From Piliocolobus tephrosceles (taxonomy: Eukaryota; Chordata; Mammalia; Primates; Cercopithecidae): a DNA stretch of 64,000 nt. The position numbers and the translations under genes were made by a program. The stretch spans positions 61,297,005 through 61,361,004 of the forward strand of contig NC_045443.1 of assembly GCF_002776525.5 (NCBI RefSeq). Reading direction: 5' to 3'. A model generated the notes under the pieces. The model saw only the letters and a program-made list of their open reading frames with translations. It ran no database searches and was not told the origin of the DNA. Below are positions 1 to 11,240 of the stretch, in pieces (position 1 is the stretch's first letter; every line of letters starts with the position of its first letter).

Positions 1-115
1 TTAAATGGTTGTAATCCAAAAATATCCACCTAAGCTACGGCAGCAAGCTTGAAAGAGTCTGAATAGTCTTAATACAGAATAAATTAACAACTATTTGCAG
101 AGATCATCTGCTCTG

Positions 116-159
116 AGGAAAGGAAGGAAGGAAAAAGGGAAGGAAGGAAGGAAGGAAGT
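116..159. repeat. (GGAA)n imperfect microsatellite
   Basis: Imperfect GGAA/GGGA repeats of about 44 bp. Confidence 0.8.
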
Positions 160-294
160 CTCCATAGAATAGAGGAAAATATAAATGAATGGATTTGTGT
201 AATATTCTAATGAAACACTAAACTCCACTTTAGAAACACTGCCTTTCTCCTTTGCAAATCTGCACCATGGAGTTCTTTCCAAAAGGTGTATGTT

Positions 295-567
295 CTTATT
301 TATTTATTTATTTATTTATTGGCAGGGTCTCACTGCACAGCTCAATGCAGCATGAACCTTCCAGGTTCAAGGAATCCTTCCACCTCAGCTCCCTTAGCAG
401 CTGGGACTATAGGCACACACCACCACACCCAGCTAATTTTTTCAGTTTTTGTAGAGACAGGGTCTTGCTGTTTCCCGGGGTGGTCTTGAACTCCTAGCCT
501 CAAGCAATCCTCTTGCTTTAGCCTCCCAAAGTTCTGGGATTACAGGTGTGAGCCACCACGCCAGGCC
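295..567 (-). mobile_element. Alu, minus, with (TTTA)n tail
   Basis: Reads from a TTTA-repeat (tail complement, 295-320) to gccaccacgccaggcc. An internal piece around the first 'cccaggctggagtgcag' is missing. Confidence 0.9.
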
Positions 568-579
568 AAAATGATAAAA

Positions 580-651
580 TTTTTTTTTCACATTTGCAGA
601 ACGTGCAGCTTTGTTACATAGGCATATGTGTACCACAGTGGTCTGCTGCAA
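580..651 (-). mobile_element. very short L1 3' end insertion
   Basis: A T9 run is followed by about 60 bp resembling the L1 3' terminus in reverse ('gttacataggcatatgtg'). It is bounded by CCAAAATGATAAA at 566-578 and 652-664, a TSD that overlaps the end of the preceding Alu. Confidence 0.65.
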
Positions 652-958
652 CCAAAATGATAAATTTTATGTTATGTACATTTTACCATGACAAAACAAA
701 ATCTGTAACATCTTTTCATTTAACAATTTGTTTACTAATTCTTAAATACCAATACATTGAAGACATAAAAAATTACCCAGAGATGTGCCCTACTGGACCT
801 TCCATGGCAGAAGGAGGCATTTATAATGAATACAAAGTAGAAACTAATACATTTATTATGAATAAAATAACATTTCAGAGGGAGGAACAATTCCCTTTGG
901 TCAAAAGATTGTGGAAGTCATAGAGGAGATGGCATTTGAATTGAGCCATGATGCTTAA
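652..958 (+). other. old L1 3' remnant (to about 700), then AT-rich DNA
   Basis: 'tgataaattttatgttatgtacattttacc', read in parts, matches an L1M 3' end. The rest up to 958 ends in an L2-like tail (around 880-950). No gene seen. Confidence 0.45.
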
Positions 959-959
959 A

Positions 960-1690
960 ATAGCTAAGAGGCAGAAACAACTCCAATGCTCACTGACAAA
1001 TGAATGGATAAAGAAAATATGGTACATACACACAAATGGAATATTACTCAGCCTTAAAAAAAGAAGGAAATCCTGTCACATGCTACAACATGTGTGAACC
1101 TCACGGACATTATGGTAACTAAAATAAGTCAGTCACAAAAAGACAAATACCATATGATTCTGCTTATATGTGATATCCAGAGTAGTCAGACTCATGGAAA
1201 CAGAAAACAGAACAGTGGTTGCCCAGGGCTGTGAGGGGGGAAAATGTTGGTCAATGAGTATAGGGTTTCAGTGAGGTGAGATGAAAATATTCTAAAGATC
1301 TACTACAAAAGACTGTGAATATACTTAACACTACTGAACTGGATACATAAACAAAGTTAAAATGATAAATCTGCTGGAGGCGGTGGCCTATGCCTGTAAT
1401 CCCAGCACTTTGGGAGGCTGAGATGGGCGGGTGCCTTGAACTCACGAGTTCAAGGCCAGCCTGGGCAACATGGCAAAACCCCATCTCTACAAAAATACAA
1501 AAATTAGCTAGGCATGGTGATATGCAAGTATAGTCCCAGCTACTCAGGAGGCTGAGGCAGGAGAATCGCTTGACCCGGGGAAGTGGAGGTTGCAGTGAGC
1601 TGAGATCAGGCCACTGCATTCCAGCCAAGGTGATACAGCCAAATCTTGTCTCAAAAAAAAAAAAAAAGATGGTAAATTTGATATTATGCA
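960..1690 (+). mobile_element. L1M 3' end, split by an Alu
   Basis: Typical L1M terminal text ('atgaatggataaagaaaat', 'cagccttaaaaaaagaagg', 'cattatggtaact') runs to about 1368 and resumes after the Alu as 'gatggtaaatttgatattatg'. Confidence 0.85.
1370..1667 (+). mobile_element. Alu, plus
   Basis: Full dimer with an A15 tail, inserted in the L1 3' end. The flanks aaatgataaat and agatggtaaat are an imperfect TSD. Confidence 0.9.
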
Positions 1691-1759
1691 TTTTTTTTAA
1701 CAAAATAGAAAAGCAGTGGGAAGAGTAGGCAGGATTTTGCCATATGAAGATAGGGTCTT

Positions 1760-2184
1760 GATTTTCCAGCCCCAATCTTCTCCCATTCATGATTCCTCAC
1801 CCTTTGTTTTTTAACTTTGCAGCTCCTTTCCTACCGATGGAATATGGACTGGGCCACCTAACTTGCTTTGGCCAAAGAGATGCTAACAGATTGGATGCAA
1901 GCAAAGGCTTAAAATGTGCTTAGCTGGGTCATACTTTTGCGCTTTGGACATTGCTACTGGGTAGCTACTTCCCCTCCAACCTTAGGCTCAGAATGAACAC
2001 ATGTGGAGCAGACCCACGCCCAAAGCTCACAGTAAAAAGTCAAACCCAGTGAAACAGTGTTAAGCAGAGCTACCCACTTGAACCTTGCTCAGGTCAGCCA
2101 ACCCTAGTAGGCCTGCAAACCCACAAGTGTAAATTTGGAAGTCTGTTATGCAGACTTATTGTGGCAATAGTAAACTGATACATG
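1760..2184 (+). mobile_element. ancient LTR-like repeat (MaLR/MLT1 type?)
   Basis: It ends 'gtctgttatgcagactta' then 'tggcaatagtaaactgatac', which resembles the 3' end of old MaLR LTRs. The 5' boundary is unclear and the family is a tentative memory match. Confidence 0.35.
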
Positions 2185-2308
2185 ATAGAACAATAAAAGG
2201 ACATTCTGAGCATAAAAATAACAGGATCCTAAGCAGAGAGGTAGGAAATGGCAAATCCTTATGAGGAACATATTGAGTATGAGACTATGGGCTGTTTTTG
2301 GACTTCTG

Positions 2309-2380
2309 CTTAAAATCCTCAATGATCTCTCTCTCTCTCTCTTAAAATCCTCAATGATCTCTCTCTCTCTCTCTCTCATG
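2309..2380. repeat. (CT)n with 32-bp tandem duplication
   Basis: The unit 'cttaaaatcctcaatgatct' plus CT repeats starts at 2309 and again at 2341, joining two CT tracts. Confidence 0.8.
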
Positions 2381-2659
2381 CAGAATCTCACTCTGTTGCC
2401 TAGGCTGGAGTGCACTGGCGCAATCACAGCTCAATGCAGCCTCCACCTCCCGGGTTCAGGTGATACACCTGCCTCAGCATCCCAAGTACCTGGGATTACA
2501 GGCACACACCATCACACCTGTCTAATTTCTGTATTTTTAGTAGAGATGGGGTTTCGCCATGTTGGCCAGGCTGGTCTCAAACTCCTGACCTCAAGTGACC
2601 TGCCCGCCTTGGCCTCCCAAAGTGCTGGGATTACACGCATTAGACACTGCACCTGGCTC
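2381..2659 (-). mobile_element. Alu, minus
   Basis: From 'gcagaatctcactctgttgc' to 'ctgcacctggct'. The tail has been replaced by the CT repeat. Confidence 0.9.
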
Positions 2660-3116
2660 TTTTTAAGTTTCTTTCTTTGTAGTAAGAATTTGGCTGCAAT
2701 GTAAAGCACTTGATGGGAGGTAGCAGATGAATTTGAAAAGACAGGCTGGGGCACTATCACGGAAGACTTTGAAGGTCTTCACTATTAAAATCTAAGCATG
2801 TCAAATGCCTAGGAGAGATTGCATTCCACAGAAATTGCACTACTATTAGTTTTGCTTATTAAATTTTCATTGAGCAATAATTAACCTTGTTAACTATACA
2901 CATGCAACTAACAAAATGTCTTATTAACAGCCTTATCATAAAAAATCTTTTTTTGACGAAAAGTGGGCATAAGGGCTAAATTGTAGTTCTGCCTTTTGTG
3001 AGAAATTTGTGAATTAAAGCATTCAGATCAAGAAAGTGTACTTCCTAAAATGCAAACAAATATATGTAGATCAATTTTTTAATGTTATTTAAATTCTAGC
3101 TATAAAATTATTATTT
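2660..3116. other. AT-rich intronic DNA, nothing recognised
   Basis: No repeat boundary, exon or motif that I can support. Confidence 0.5.
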
Positions 3117-3129
3117 AAGAATTAAAATC

Positions 3130-3433
3130 GGCCGGGTGCGGTGGCTCAAACCTGTAATCCCAACACTTTGGGAGGCTGAGATGGGCGGATCACGAGGTCA
3201 GGAGATCGAGACCATCCTGGCTAACACGGTGAAACCCCGTCCCTACTAAAAAAATACAAAAAACTAGCCGGGCGAGGTGGCGAGCGCCTATAATCCCAGC
3301 TACTCGGGAGGCTGAGGCAGCAGAATGGCGTAAACCCGGGAAGTGGAGCTTGCAGTGAGCTGAGATCTGGCCACTGCACTCCAGCCTGGGCGACAGAGCA
3401 AGACTCCGTCTCGAAAAAAAACAACAACAAAAA
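3130..3433 (+). mobile_element. AluY of the Old World monkey YRa type
   Basis: Shows 'ggctcaaacctg', 'aaaaactagccgggcgaggt', 'gagatctggccactgcac' and little divergence. Flanked by AAGAATTAAAATC at 3117-3129 and 3434-3446. I associate these changes with cercopithecid Alu lineages. Confidence 0.85.
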
Positions 3434-3446
3434 AAGAATTAAAATC

Positions 3447-3956
3447 ATGGAATGGTTTATTATTGCCATACCATAGAGATTTTTTTTAATGTTCTAGAAT
3501 GCATAAGTGATGGCTCTCTTTTTTCTTTAAAAGTATTATTTCTTAATATTATAGTCTTGATTTAGGAGAGTAAATATTAATTTGTATTTACAATCTATCT
3601 TGCAAACTTGTTTTAACTATGAAACAGAAAAATTAGCCAGAATTTTCTTTTATATCCACAAAACAATAAATAAATGTGTAAAAACTTCTGCAGAATCAGA
3701 AAATGTTCCATTGGTGCTTCTTTGGAAAACAAAAACAAAAACCCAAGTTCTACTGCTCCTCAAAAGTACTCAAGGAACAGCAGATACTGTGACCTTATAA
3801 AAGCTAAGTTCATATTTCTTCTGCTAAATGGCACACGATTAAATTTATATAATAATTATATTATTAATATAGTTCAATTTGTTAATAATTCAATTTGAAA
3901 TGCAGAATCACAAATGACTGTGATTCCTAAACAAGAACTTATATATGCTTAATAAT
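3447..3956. other. AT-rich intronic DNA, nothing recognised
   Basis: Very AT-rich with short open frames only. Confidence 0.5.
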
Positions 3957-3966
3957 GTTATAAACT

Positions 3967-4241
3967 GGCCAGGTGCAGTGGCTCACACCTATAATCCTAT
4001 AGGGGGTTGATCATCTGAGGTCAGGGGTTTGAGACCAGCCTGGCCAACATGGTAAAACCCGGTCTCTACTAAAAATACAAAACTTAGCTGGGCATGGTAG
4101 CAGGCACCTGTAATCCCAGCTACTTTGGAGGCTGAGGCAGGAGAATCACTTGAACCCAGGAGGCGGAGGTTGCAGTGAGCTGAGATTGCACCATTGCACT
4201 CCAGCCTGGGCAACAAAAGCAAAACTCCATCTCAAAATAAA
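3967..4241 (+). mobile_element. Alu, plus, internally deleted
   Basis: Missing the 'cagcactttgggaggc' section ('ataatcctatagggggttga'). TSD is GTTATAAA on both sides. Confidence 0.9.
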
Positions 4242-4252
4242 AGTTATAAATT

Positions 4253-5114
4253 TACCAAAAAAGGAAGCCTTTTTTAATACCATTCTACTGTGAACATAAC
4301 TGGCTTTCAGAAGAAAAAAACCAAAATATACTTTCCATTCATCTGTGAAAGCAGACTAGACATTGCAATAACTCATATAGGATCTACATGTTAAATCAAG
4401 GCCAGAGGTTTAGATTCCATGCTATTCATTACACTCATTAATTTTTTAATACAAAGGCGTTTCAGCATTTGAAGCATAGTACTATTCACAAAATTTGTTA
4501 GAAGAGTTCTGACATGGATCAGCTACACTGGGACATTCCCTGAAAGATAAATGGATCCTTTGGGAAGAGGTTTAACTTTTTCAATACAACAGAATACCAA
4601 AATATGAATTATTTCTTTAGAACACTGAAACCATAAAAGAGAAATGTTTGGTGCAGCACAGATGCCAGATCAAAAAGTCTACAGAAAAAAGCACGTTAAC
4701 CTAGCAAAGGGCAAAATCATGTTAGTTGATACATAAAGGAATCCCACTTCCCAAAGAAAATCATTATACAGAAGGTCAACTTTTCAGAATTCCTTAAAGA
4801 ATTTATGTTGATCAAATTAACCCAAAGCCTCTAATTTAGATCATTTTCAGGCTAGGATGTGTCTGTGATCAGTCATTCCCTATTAATTAGAGAAAGGCCG
4901 CATGGGTGGAAGATGAAAATTGTTTAGATGAAAAAAGACATCTCTTGTCCATACTGTAATCCAGGTCCATCCACCTCCATCAATACCCACTCAGAGGATG
5001 AGGGTTACAACTAAGAACTGCCCTAAGAACTTTGAAAATTAAATCTGCAGGGAAAAGGAGAAACTCCTAAGGCTCTGGGAAGTGGGGTGTTTCAAAGAAG
5101 GTTTACAGATGATA
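4253..5114. other. intronic DNA, nothing recognised
   Basis: 860 bp of unique-looking sequence. No exon-like frame, structured RNA or repeat found. Confidence 0.5.
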
Positions 5115-5416
5115 GGGCCTTGGTGCGTGGCTCACACCAGTAATCCCAGCACTGTGGAAGGCCAAGGCAGGAGGACAGCTTGAACGCAGGAGTTCAAAAC
5201 CAGCCTGGGCAATATAGCAAGACCCTGTCTCTCTGCAAAAAATAAAATAAAATAATTATCCAGGGGTGGTGGCATGCTCCTGTAGTCCTAGCCACTTGGC
5301 AGGCTGAGGTGCAAGGATCACTTCAGCCCAGGCAGTCGAGGCTGCAGTGAGCCAAGATAGCACCAATGAACTCTAGCCTGGGTGACAGAACAAGACCTCA
5401 TCTCAAAATAAATAAT
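5115..5416 (+). mobile_element. old Alu (AluJ-like), plus
   Basis: Heavily diverged dimer ('gccttggtgcgtggctcaca' to 'caagacctcatctcaaaata'). Confidence 0.85.
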
Positions 5417-5947
5417 GATACCGCACAAATTTAAAATAATAAATACTAATCATTCCTAGGAGACACACACATACACATGTACACACACACATCATTAAGG
5501 TTCAGTATCTGTTCTATCCTGGAGTTGACATCTTTCTCTTAGTTACCCAGTTTTTTTGTGTGCAGACCATGTATCATTATCACAGGGAACTTTGAAAACA
5601 GAGGTTTCTGGGCACATAACCAGAACCACTAAATTTTACCCTCTTAGGAAAGAGGAGGAAGGGCTCAGGGATGGGTATTTTTCTTAAGCTTCCCAAAGAG
5701 CTCAGCAAACCACTTTTACATTAGCATTTGGGAATCACTACATGAGATCTCTTCCCCTTAGGAATCATATCCTTAACTGTACTTCAGTTTTGGGGCTTCA
5801 AAAAACCATTTTATTAAAAGAAAACATACTAATCAGATTGGAGGAAGAAATAATATTTCCAAAAATATAAAATTTTTAAATGGTTAAAAAAAGTAAGTGT
5901 ATATACTTATATGTATAGCCTATTTCTCAGGAATGACAGCAAGAACT
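5417..5947. other. intronic DNA with a CA-rich patch
   Basis: Imperfect CA repeats at 5463-5492; the remainder shows no recognisable element. Confidence 0.5.
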
Positions 5948-5959
5948 TGCTAACTTTAG

Positions 5960-6252
5960 GTCGGGCACAGCAACTCACACCAATCCTAGCATTTTGGAAG
6001 GCTGAGGTGGGAGGATCATTTGAGGTCAGGAGTTCAAGACCAGCCTGACCAATATGGTAAAACCCCATTTCTACTAAAGATACAAAAAAAATTAGCCAAG
6101 AATGGTGGTGTATGCCTGTAATTTCAGCTACTTGGGAGGCTGAGGCAGCAGAATCGCTTGAATCCCAGAGGTGGAGGTAGCAGTGAGCCGAGATCGTGCC
6201 ACTGCACTCCAGCCTGGGCAACACATCTTTAAAAAAAAGAAAAAAAAAACCC
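5960..6252 (+). mobile_element. Alu, plus
   Basis: TSD TGCTAACTTTAG at 5948-5959 and 6253-6264. The head is diverged ('ggtcgggcacagcaactcac'). Confidence 0.92.
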
Positions 6253-6264
6253 TGCTAACTTTAG

Positions 6265-6729
6265 TTGCGTCTTAAAGACAGGAACTGAGTGGCTAAGGGG
6301 AAGGAAGAAGACTTTCCATTGTGTTATACTTTATAAATGTTGACCCATGTGAACATATTACATATCAAACAATAAATAAAAAGAAAATTTAGAATATGTC
6401 ACAAAAATCAAAGAGCTATGACAATAAAAAATAACAAGCAACTATAAAGAATATTTTGGAGACAACTGGGGAAATCTGAACATGGGCTACGTATTATACA
6501 AAGGCAGAAAATCAGTGTTAGATTTCCTGAATGTAAAAACTGTTTTTTTCATTCAAAATTGTGTTATGATTATGTATGGTTCTTAGAAGACAAAATCTGA
6601 GTATGTAGGAGGAAAGCATCATCAAGATTGCATTTTACTTCCAAATAATTCAGGGAAGTACAATCATATACAGTGATAAGGCAAATGTGGCAAAATGTTA
6701 ACAATTTGTGAACAAAGGTGAAGGATAGT
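6265..6729. other. AT-rich intronic DNA, nothing recognised
   Basis: No supported feature. Confidence 0.5.
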
Positions 6730-7395
6730 TATATGTTCATTGTAAAAAAATTTTTTTTTAGTAATAGCTTTACTCTTAATTACTTCATGTACCATCCTTT
6801 TAAAGTGTACAATTCAATGGTTTTAATATATTTGCAGAATTGCACAACCATCACCACGATCAATTTTAGAAAAGTCTCATGGTCCCCAAAAAAGCAATCC
6901 TGTGCCCATTAGCAATCACTCCTCCTTCCCCTCCAACTCCTGGCAACCATTTTCTGTGACTATGAATTTGTAGTCTACTTTCTGTGTCTATGACTTTGCC
7001 TGTTCTGGATATTTCACATAATGGAAATTATGTGATTTCCATGTGGTCTTTTATGACTAGCTTCTTTCACTTAGCATAATGCTCTTAAGGTTAATCCATG
7101 TTGTTGCATGTGTCAGTACTTCATTCCTTTTTATTGTTGAATAATATTCCATTGTATGGATATACCACATTTATTTATCCATTCATCCATTGGTCAATGG
7201 ACATTTGGGTTGTTTCTGCCCTTTGGCTATTATAAATAATGCTGCTATGAACACTTATGTCAATGTTTTTATGTGGTCATATGTTTTCATTTTTCTTGGA
7301 TCTATACCTAGGAGTAAAATTGCTGATCACATGGTAACTATGTTCATTATACTATACTTGCAACTTTTTATAGCATTAAAAATTTCAAAATAAAA
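6730..7395 (-). mobile_element. L1M 3' end, minus
   Basis: Reads the reverse of the common L1M terminus: 'aagtgtacaattcaatgg', 'cttctttcacttagcataat', 'gaataatattccattgtatg', 'tacctaggagtaaaattgct'. Confidence 0.85.
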
Positions 7396-7427
7396 AATTA
7401 GAGGAAAACTTTTATAAAGAAAGAATA

Positions 7428-7734
7428 GGCTGGACACAGTAGCTCACTCCTGTAATCCCAGCACTTTGTGAGGCCGAGGTGGGTGGATTGCTTCAGCTCA
7501 GGAGTTTGAGACCAGCCTGGGCAACATGGAGAAACCCTGTCTCTACCAAAAATACAAAAAAATTAGCCAGGCATGGTGGTGCACACCTGTGGTCACAGTG
7601 GCTTGGTGGGCTGGGGTGGGAAGGTCGCTGAGCCCCGGAGGTGGAGGTTGCAGTTTGCTGAGATCATGCCACTGCACTCCAGCCTGGGCAACAGAGCGAG
7701 ACCATCTCAAAAAAAAAAAAAAAAAAAAAGAAAG
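7428..7734 (+). mobile_element. Alu, plus
   Basis: TSD AAAGAAAGAATA at 7416-7427 and 7735-7746, which merges with the A-tail. Confidence 0.9.
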
Positions 7735-7974
7735 AAAGAAAGAATAGTAACATAATAGTATATTAACCAAACTATCTTACACTCAGAAATAATATGTATA
7801 TATGTGGTTGTAGGTAGCACACAACTCATTCCTAGCAAGAGAATGCAGTAAATGCTTCCTACGTCTTCTGAAGAGCTAATTTATTGACTTGCAAAATGAT
7901 CAGCAAAGAGCAATTATTTATCTGGACTAGATAAAAAATATCTTGATTTTTAATAACACGCAATGATGCATACA

Positions 7975-8155
7975 GAAAAGAATATGGGCTCTGAAGTCAC
8001 ACAGGTAAACTGTATGACTCTAAGCAAAGTGTTCAACTTCTCTGGGACTCTATAAAAGGTGTACTATTTTACACCTATACTTCAAATCAGGTAACAGAGA
8101 AGAAGGTCTTGCATAGTGTCTGGCACACAGTACTTGCTCAACACATGCTAATTTC
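7975..8155 (+). mobile_element. MIR, plus
   Basis: Matches the MIR order: 'gggctctgaagtcacaca', 'caacttctctgggactc', 'gtctggcacacagtacttgc'. Confidence 0.7.
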
Positions 8156-8282
8156 CTTCAGAATAGGTATATATAAATATTCCCCCCACCACTACCTTTT
8201 CCTACAAGATAAAAAATCAATTGTTGTTCTATTAAAGAACAATGACATTTTAGTTTTCAAACCATAAAACTGTATGAGTCTA

Positions 8283-8795
8283 CTTCCAAGTTGTTTTATT
8301 TCTGGCCTTTCGTCTGAGCTCTAGACCCCCATTTCCAACTGCCTGCTAAATCTTTACTCGAAAATCTGCTAGCAACTCACACTCAACTTGCCCCAATTTT
8401 AGCTTACTACATTCCTTCTAAACCAGCTCCTCTTCAGTTCCTCTTGTCTTTTCAATTCTGTAAACACTATTATCACTGGAGGGGCAAAACCTAAGTATCA
8501 TCTTTGACAGCCAGCTCTCATTATTCCCACCATCCTGTTGACAAGACTTACAGCCTTCTTGTCAGCATCTCTTTTCCCACTGTCTTGCAACCATGAGGCC
8601 CTCCTACCGCCTATTAGGCTACCCTCGTAGCCTGCTACACTAACCTTTTCTCCTGTAACCTCTCGCTTCACCATCCCATTATACACACAGTGACACAGTA
8701 ATTAGTCTAAGATGAGAACATGATACTCCCTGTTCAAAACTTTTCATGGTTCCCCACTACTTACCAAATTAAGTAAAAATTTTCAACCTGGAACA
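8283..8795 (+). mobile_element. L2 fragment, plus
   Basis: Follows the L2 3' part: 'catctttgacagccagct', then 'ttcaaaacttttcatggttc' and 'cccactac'. Old and diverged. Confidence 0.55.
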
Positions 8796-8796
8796 C

Positions 8797-9118
8797 AACT
8801 ATTCACTCATTTCTTCAATAAACATCTATTGAGCATCTATTGTATGCTAGGCTTTGTTGCAGGTGCTAAAGGCACAGCAGCTGTGATGGAGCTCACATTC
8901 TAGTTTTTGAGAAAAAGAAAGAAAAAACACCCTAAACAAACAACAGTAACTTCAGATGGCAATAAATCAGGAGAATAAGATTGTGACTAAAAGCAGAATA
9001 GTTTTGGTAGGATAGTGAGAGAAGGTTTCTTCGAACCAAGACTTAAAGATGAAAAGACAACTACAGTAAGAACTTTCCAGGGAGAAAGACTTGCAAGTAA
9101 CAAAACCCTGAGGCCTTT
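8797..9118 (-). mobile_element. L2-like 3' end, minus
   Basis: 'catctattgtatgctaggct', 'gatggagctcacattctagt' and 'ccctgaggcctttt' follow a common L2-associated consensus in reverse. Confidence 0.5.
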
Positions 9119-9129
9119 TTGTATTCTGA

Positions 9130-9496
9130 AATATCCTACCATCTCAAAACACCTGCTGTCTTCTTTCCTACAGTTGCTTTCAAAATCCTATCTGCCATTA
9201 AAAGCTCAACTTGGCTGGGCGTGGTGGCTCATACCTGTAATCCCAGCACTTTGGGAGGCTGAGGCGGGTGTATCACAAGGTCAGGAGTTCGAGACCAGCC
9301 TGACCAACATGGTGAAACCCCATCTCTACTAAAAATACAAAAAAAATTAGCCTGGCCTGGTGGCATGCACCTGTAATCTCAGCTACTCAGGAGACCGAGG
9401 CAGGAAAATCGCTTGAACCCAGGAGGCGGAGGTTGCAGTGAGCCAAGATTGTGCCACTGCCCTCCAGCCTGGGCGACAGAGTAAGACTTCATCTCA

Positions 9497-9527
<31 letters not shown>

Positions 9528-9660
9528 CAGATTCTACATTCTCCATGAAGTTTCCTTGAATATTCCAACTTTGCTCCCTTCCCCCATTCCATTAATCAGA
9601 TGGGTATTTGCCTTCATCTGGGAATATGAATTAACATATTTCTTTCTCTTTAAGCAAACA
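9130..9660 (+). mobile_element. L2 3' part, plus, split by an Alu
   Basis: 'ttaaaagctcaa', then after the Alu 'gctcagattctacattctcc' and 'atgaagtttccttgaata', resembles the L2 3' region. Diverged. Confidence 0.45.
9213..9520 (+). mobile_element. Alu, plus, long A-tail
   Basis: Well preserved dimer with a tail of about 28 A. TSD-like AAAAGCTCA at 9200-9208 and after the tail. Confidence 0.92.
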
Positions 9661-10240
9661 TATCTGAACTCATATATCCAAAGGAGTGAAATCCTTCAAA
9701 TAAATCATTTTCCATTCAGTCCAACATACAATTACTAAGTGCCTACTATGTGCAAGGCACTATTTCAGGCTGCAGGCTCTAGGGACACAAAAATAAAACT
9801 GAGTAATTCATTTCACTGACTTTCACTCACTTTCAGCCACTCACAATGCTTCTGAAATTCTTTTGGTATTGCTTTTTGTGCCAGGCAGTGGGTGGCACAT
9901 CACAAACATTCTCATTTCTTTATCAGCAGCAATGTCCTTCTAATAAAAGCAATTTTCCAGTTGATCAACATTTTTTCAAAAATACTTAAATTTGGTTCCA
10001 AATAACTGTTTGGCCACTCAAAAATACTTGTCCTCCTTAAAAGTAGATGCCTGCCTCCACTAACAATACTTAAAATGAAATCTAAACTCTATGGCACAAA
10101 CTCTAAAAGCAATTACAAAGGAGTTTCCAACACATGTTAAATAATGGACTTGTTCAAAGGAATGAGCAGATAACTCACTGATTACTTTAAAAGGGACGAC
10201 ATTTGTTTGAATAATAATTTGTTAAAAATTCACATTATTT
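9661..10240. other. intronic DNA with an L2-like piece
   Basis: About 9715-9830 reads 'gtgcctactatgtgcaaggc', an L2 3' end in reverse. The remainder is unrecognised. Confidence 0.45.
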
Positions 10241-10243
10241 TCA

Positions 10244-10551
10244 GCCAGGTGCATTGGCTCACGCCTGTAATCCCAGCACTGTGGGAGGTGAAGGCAGGTG
10301 GATCACTTGAGGTCAGGAGTTCAAGACCAGCCTGGCCAATATGATGAGACCCTGTCTCTACCAAAAAAAAAAAGAAAATACAAAAATTAGCTGGGCGTGG
10401 TGGCGTGCACCTGTAATCCCACCTACTCAGGAGGCTGAGGCAGGAGAATTGCTTGAACCCAGGAGGTGGAGGTTGCAGTGAGCTGAGATCGTGCTATTGC
10501 ACTCCAGCCTGGGCAACAGGGTGGGATTTCATCTCAAAAAAAAAAAAAATA
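10244..10551 (+). mobile_element. Alu, plus
   Basis: Full dimer with an A-rich middle and an A13 tail. The flanks 'cacattattttc' and 'catactattttac' are an imperfect TSD. Confidence 0.9.
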
Positions 10552-10590
10552 CACACACACACACACACACACACATAGAGAGAGAGAGAT
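10552..10590. repeat. (CA)n-(GA)n microsatellite on an Alu tail
   Basis: About 13 CA units, then 'tagagagagagaga'. It arose from the Alu A-tail. Confidence 0.9.
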
Positions 10591-10954
10591 TCATACTATT
10601 TTACTATGTTACAATTTGGTTTCCAGAAAAAAGAAATTCCTATTATTTTATATACAATTCTCTTGTTGTATGAACTCTTTCCTAAGCAGCAAAATCAGTT
10701 GTAATACAAGTTTTATGATTACTTCATTCTCGGTCTTTTGCTATGGCTTAGCAGCCAGTATAGTGTTAATAAGACCAATGAAGGTGCGTAATGTATACCT
10801 GTTGATGAATGAATATGCACAAAATGTAATCCAGTTATTTATTTCACAGTTATTTCATCACAGATTTTCATTAACAGTGTGGAGAAAAACTCTTGGGCTT
10901 GTGTGGGATTAATAGGACAGCCACGTTTTCTCCCTCCCTCCTCCCCACACTGAC

Positions 10955-11240
10955 CTGGAGCTGTATTTTTTCAGGATGGCATCCAAAAGGCCAACGAGTT
11001 CTTCAGCATTGATGAACTTCTGTGTGCTGAGGGTGTACATCTTCTCATAGAAGTCTGCGATCTCCATCCGAGCCTGAACAAAGAAGCAGAGCTGCTCTGA
11101 CAGGTGGGAAAGGAGTTCTTCTACGTGAGGAGCAGTCCCACCCAGGGCACCACGGCCAGTCACCACCTTCTTCAGCTCATTATGTAAGGAAGTATAGATA
11201 GTGCGGATGGAATCCTTCCTGCTGAAGAAAGACTGGCCCC
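10955..11240 (-). CDS. KICS2: KICS2 (C12orf66) coding exon 2
   Basis: Continuation of KICS2. The acceptor AG at 11242-11241 follows a pyrimidine-rich stretch; the exon starts GGGGCCAG, whose first two bases complete Gly79. It encodes residues 80-173, from GQSFFSRKDSIRTIY through HVEELLSHLSEQ and MEIADFYEKMYTLS to AILKKYSS, and leaves AG of the next codon (phase 2) before donor GTCAGT at 10954-10949. The 286-bp exon is open throughout and its codons match the known protein without visible disruption. The family (formerly DUF2003) has an N-terminal helical region, to which these residues belong. The remaining 60% or so of the protein is not encoded in the 10.9 kb to the left, so the third coding exon must lie beyond the window. 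Confidence 0.94.

Larger units (their letters stand above)
1..10954 (-). other. KICS2: KICS2 intron 2, partial
   Basis: The donor GTCAGT lies at 10954-10949 and no following KICS2 coding sequence is found down to position 1, so the whole left end is intron. It is dense in Alu, L1, L2 and MIR, listed separately. An unannotated alternative exon cannot be excluded by eye. Confidence 0.85.

Noticed and set aside
1251..1790. 179-codon minus frame, the longest in the left end
   Set aside because: Mostly the reverse strand of an Alu plus L1 flanks.
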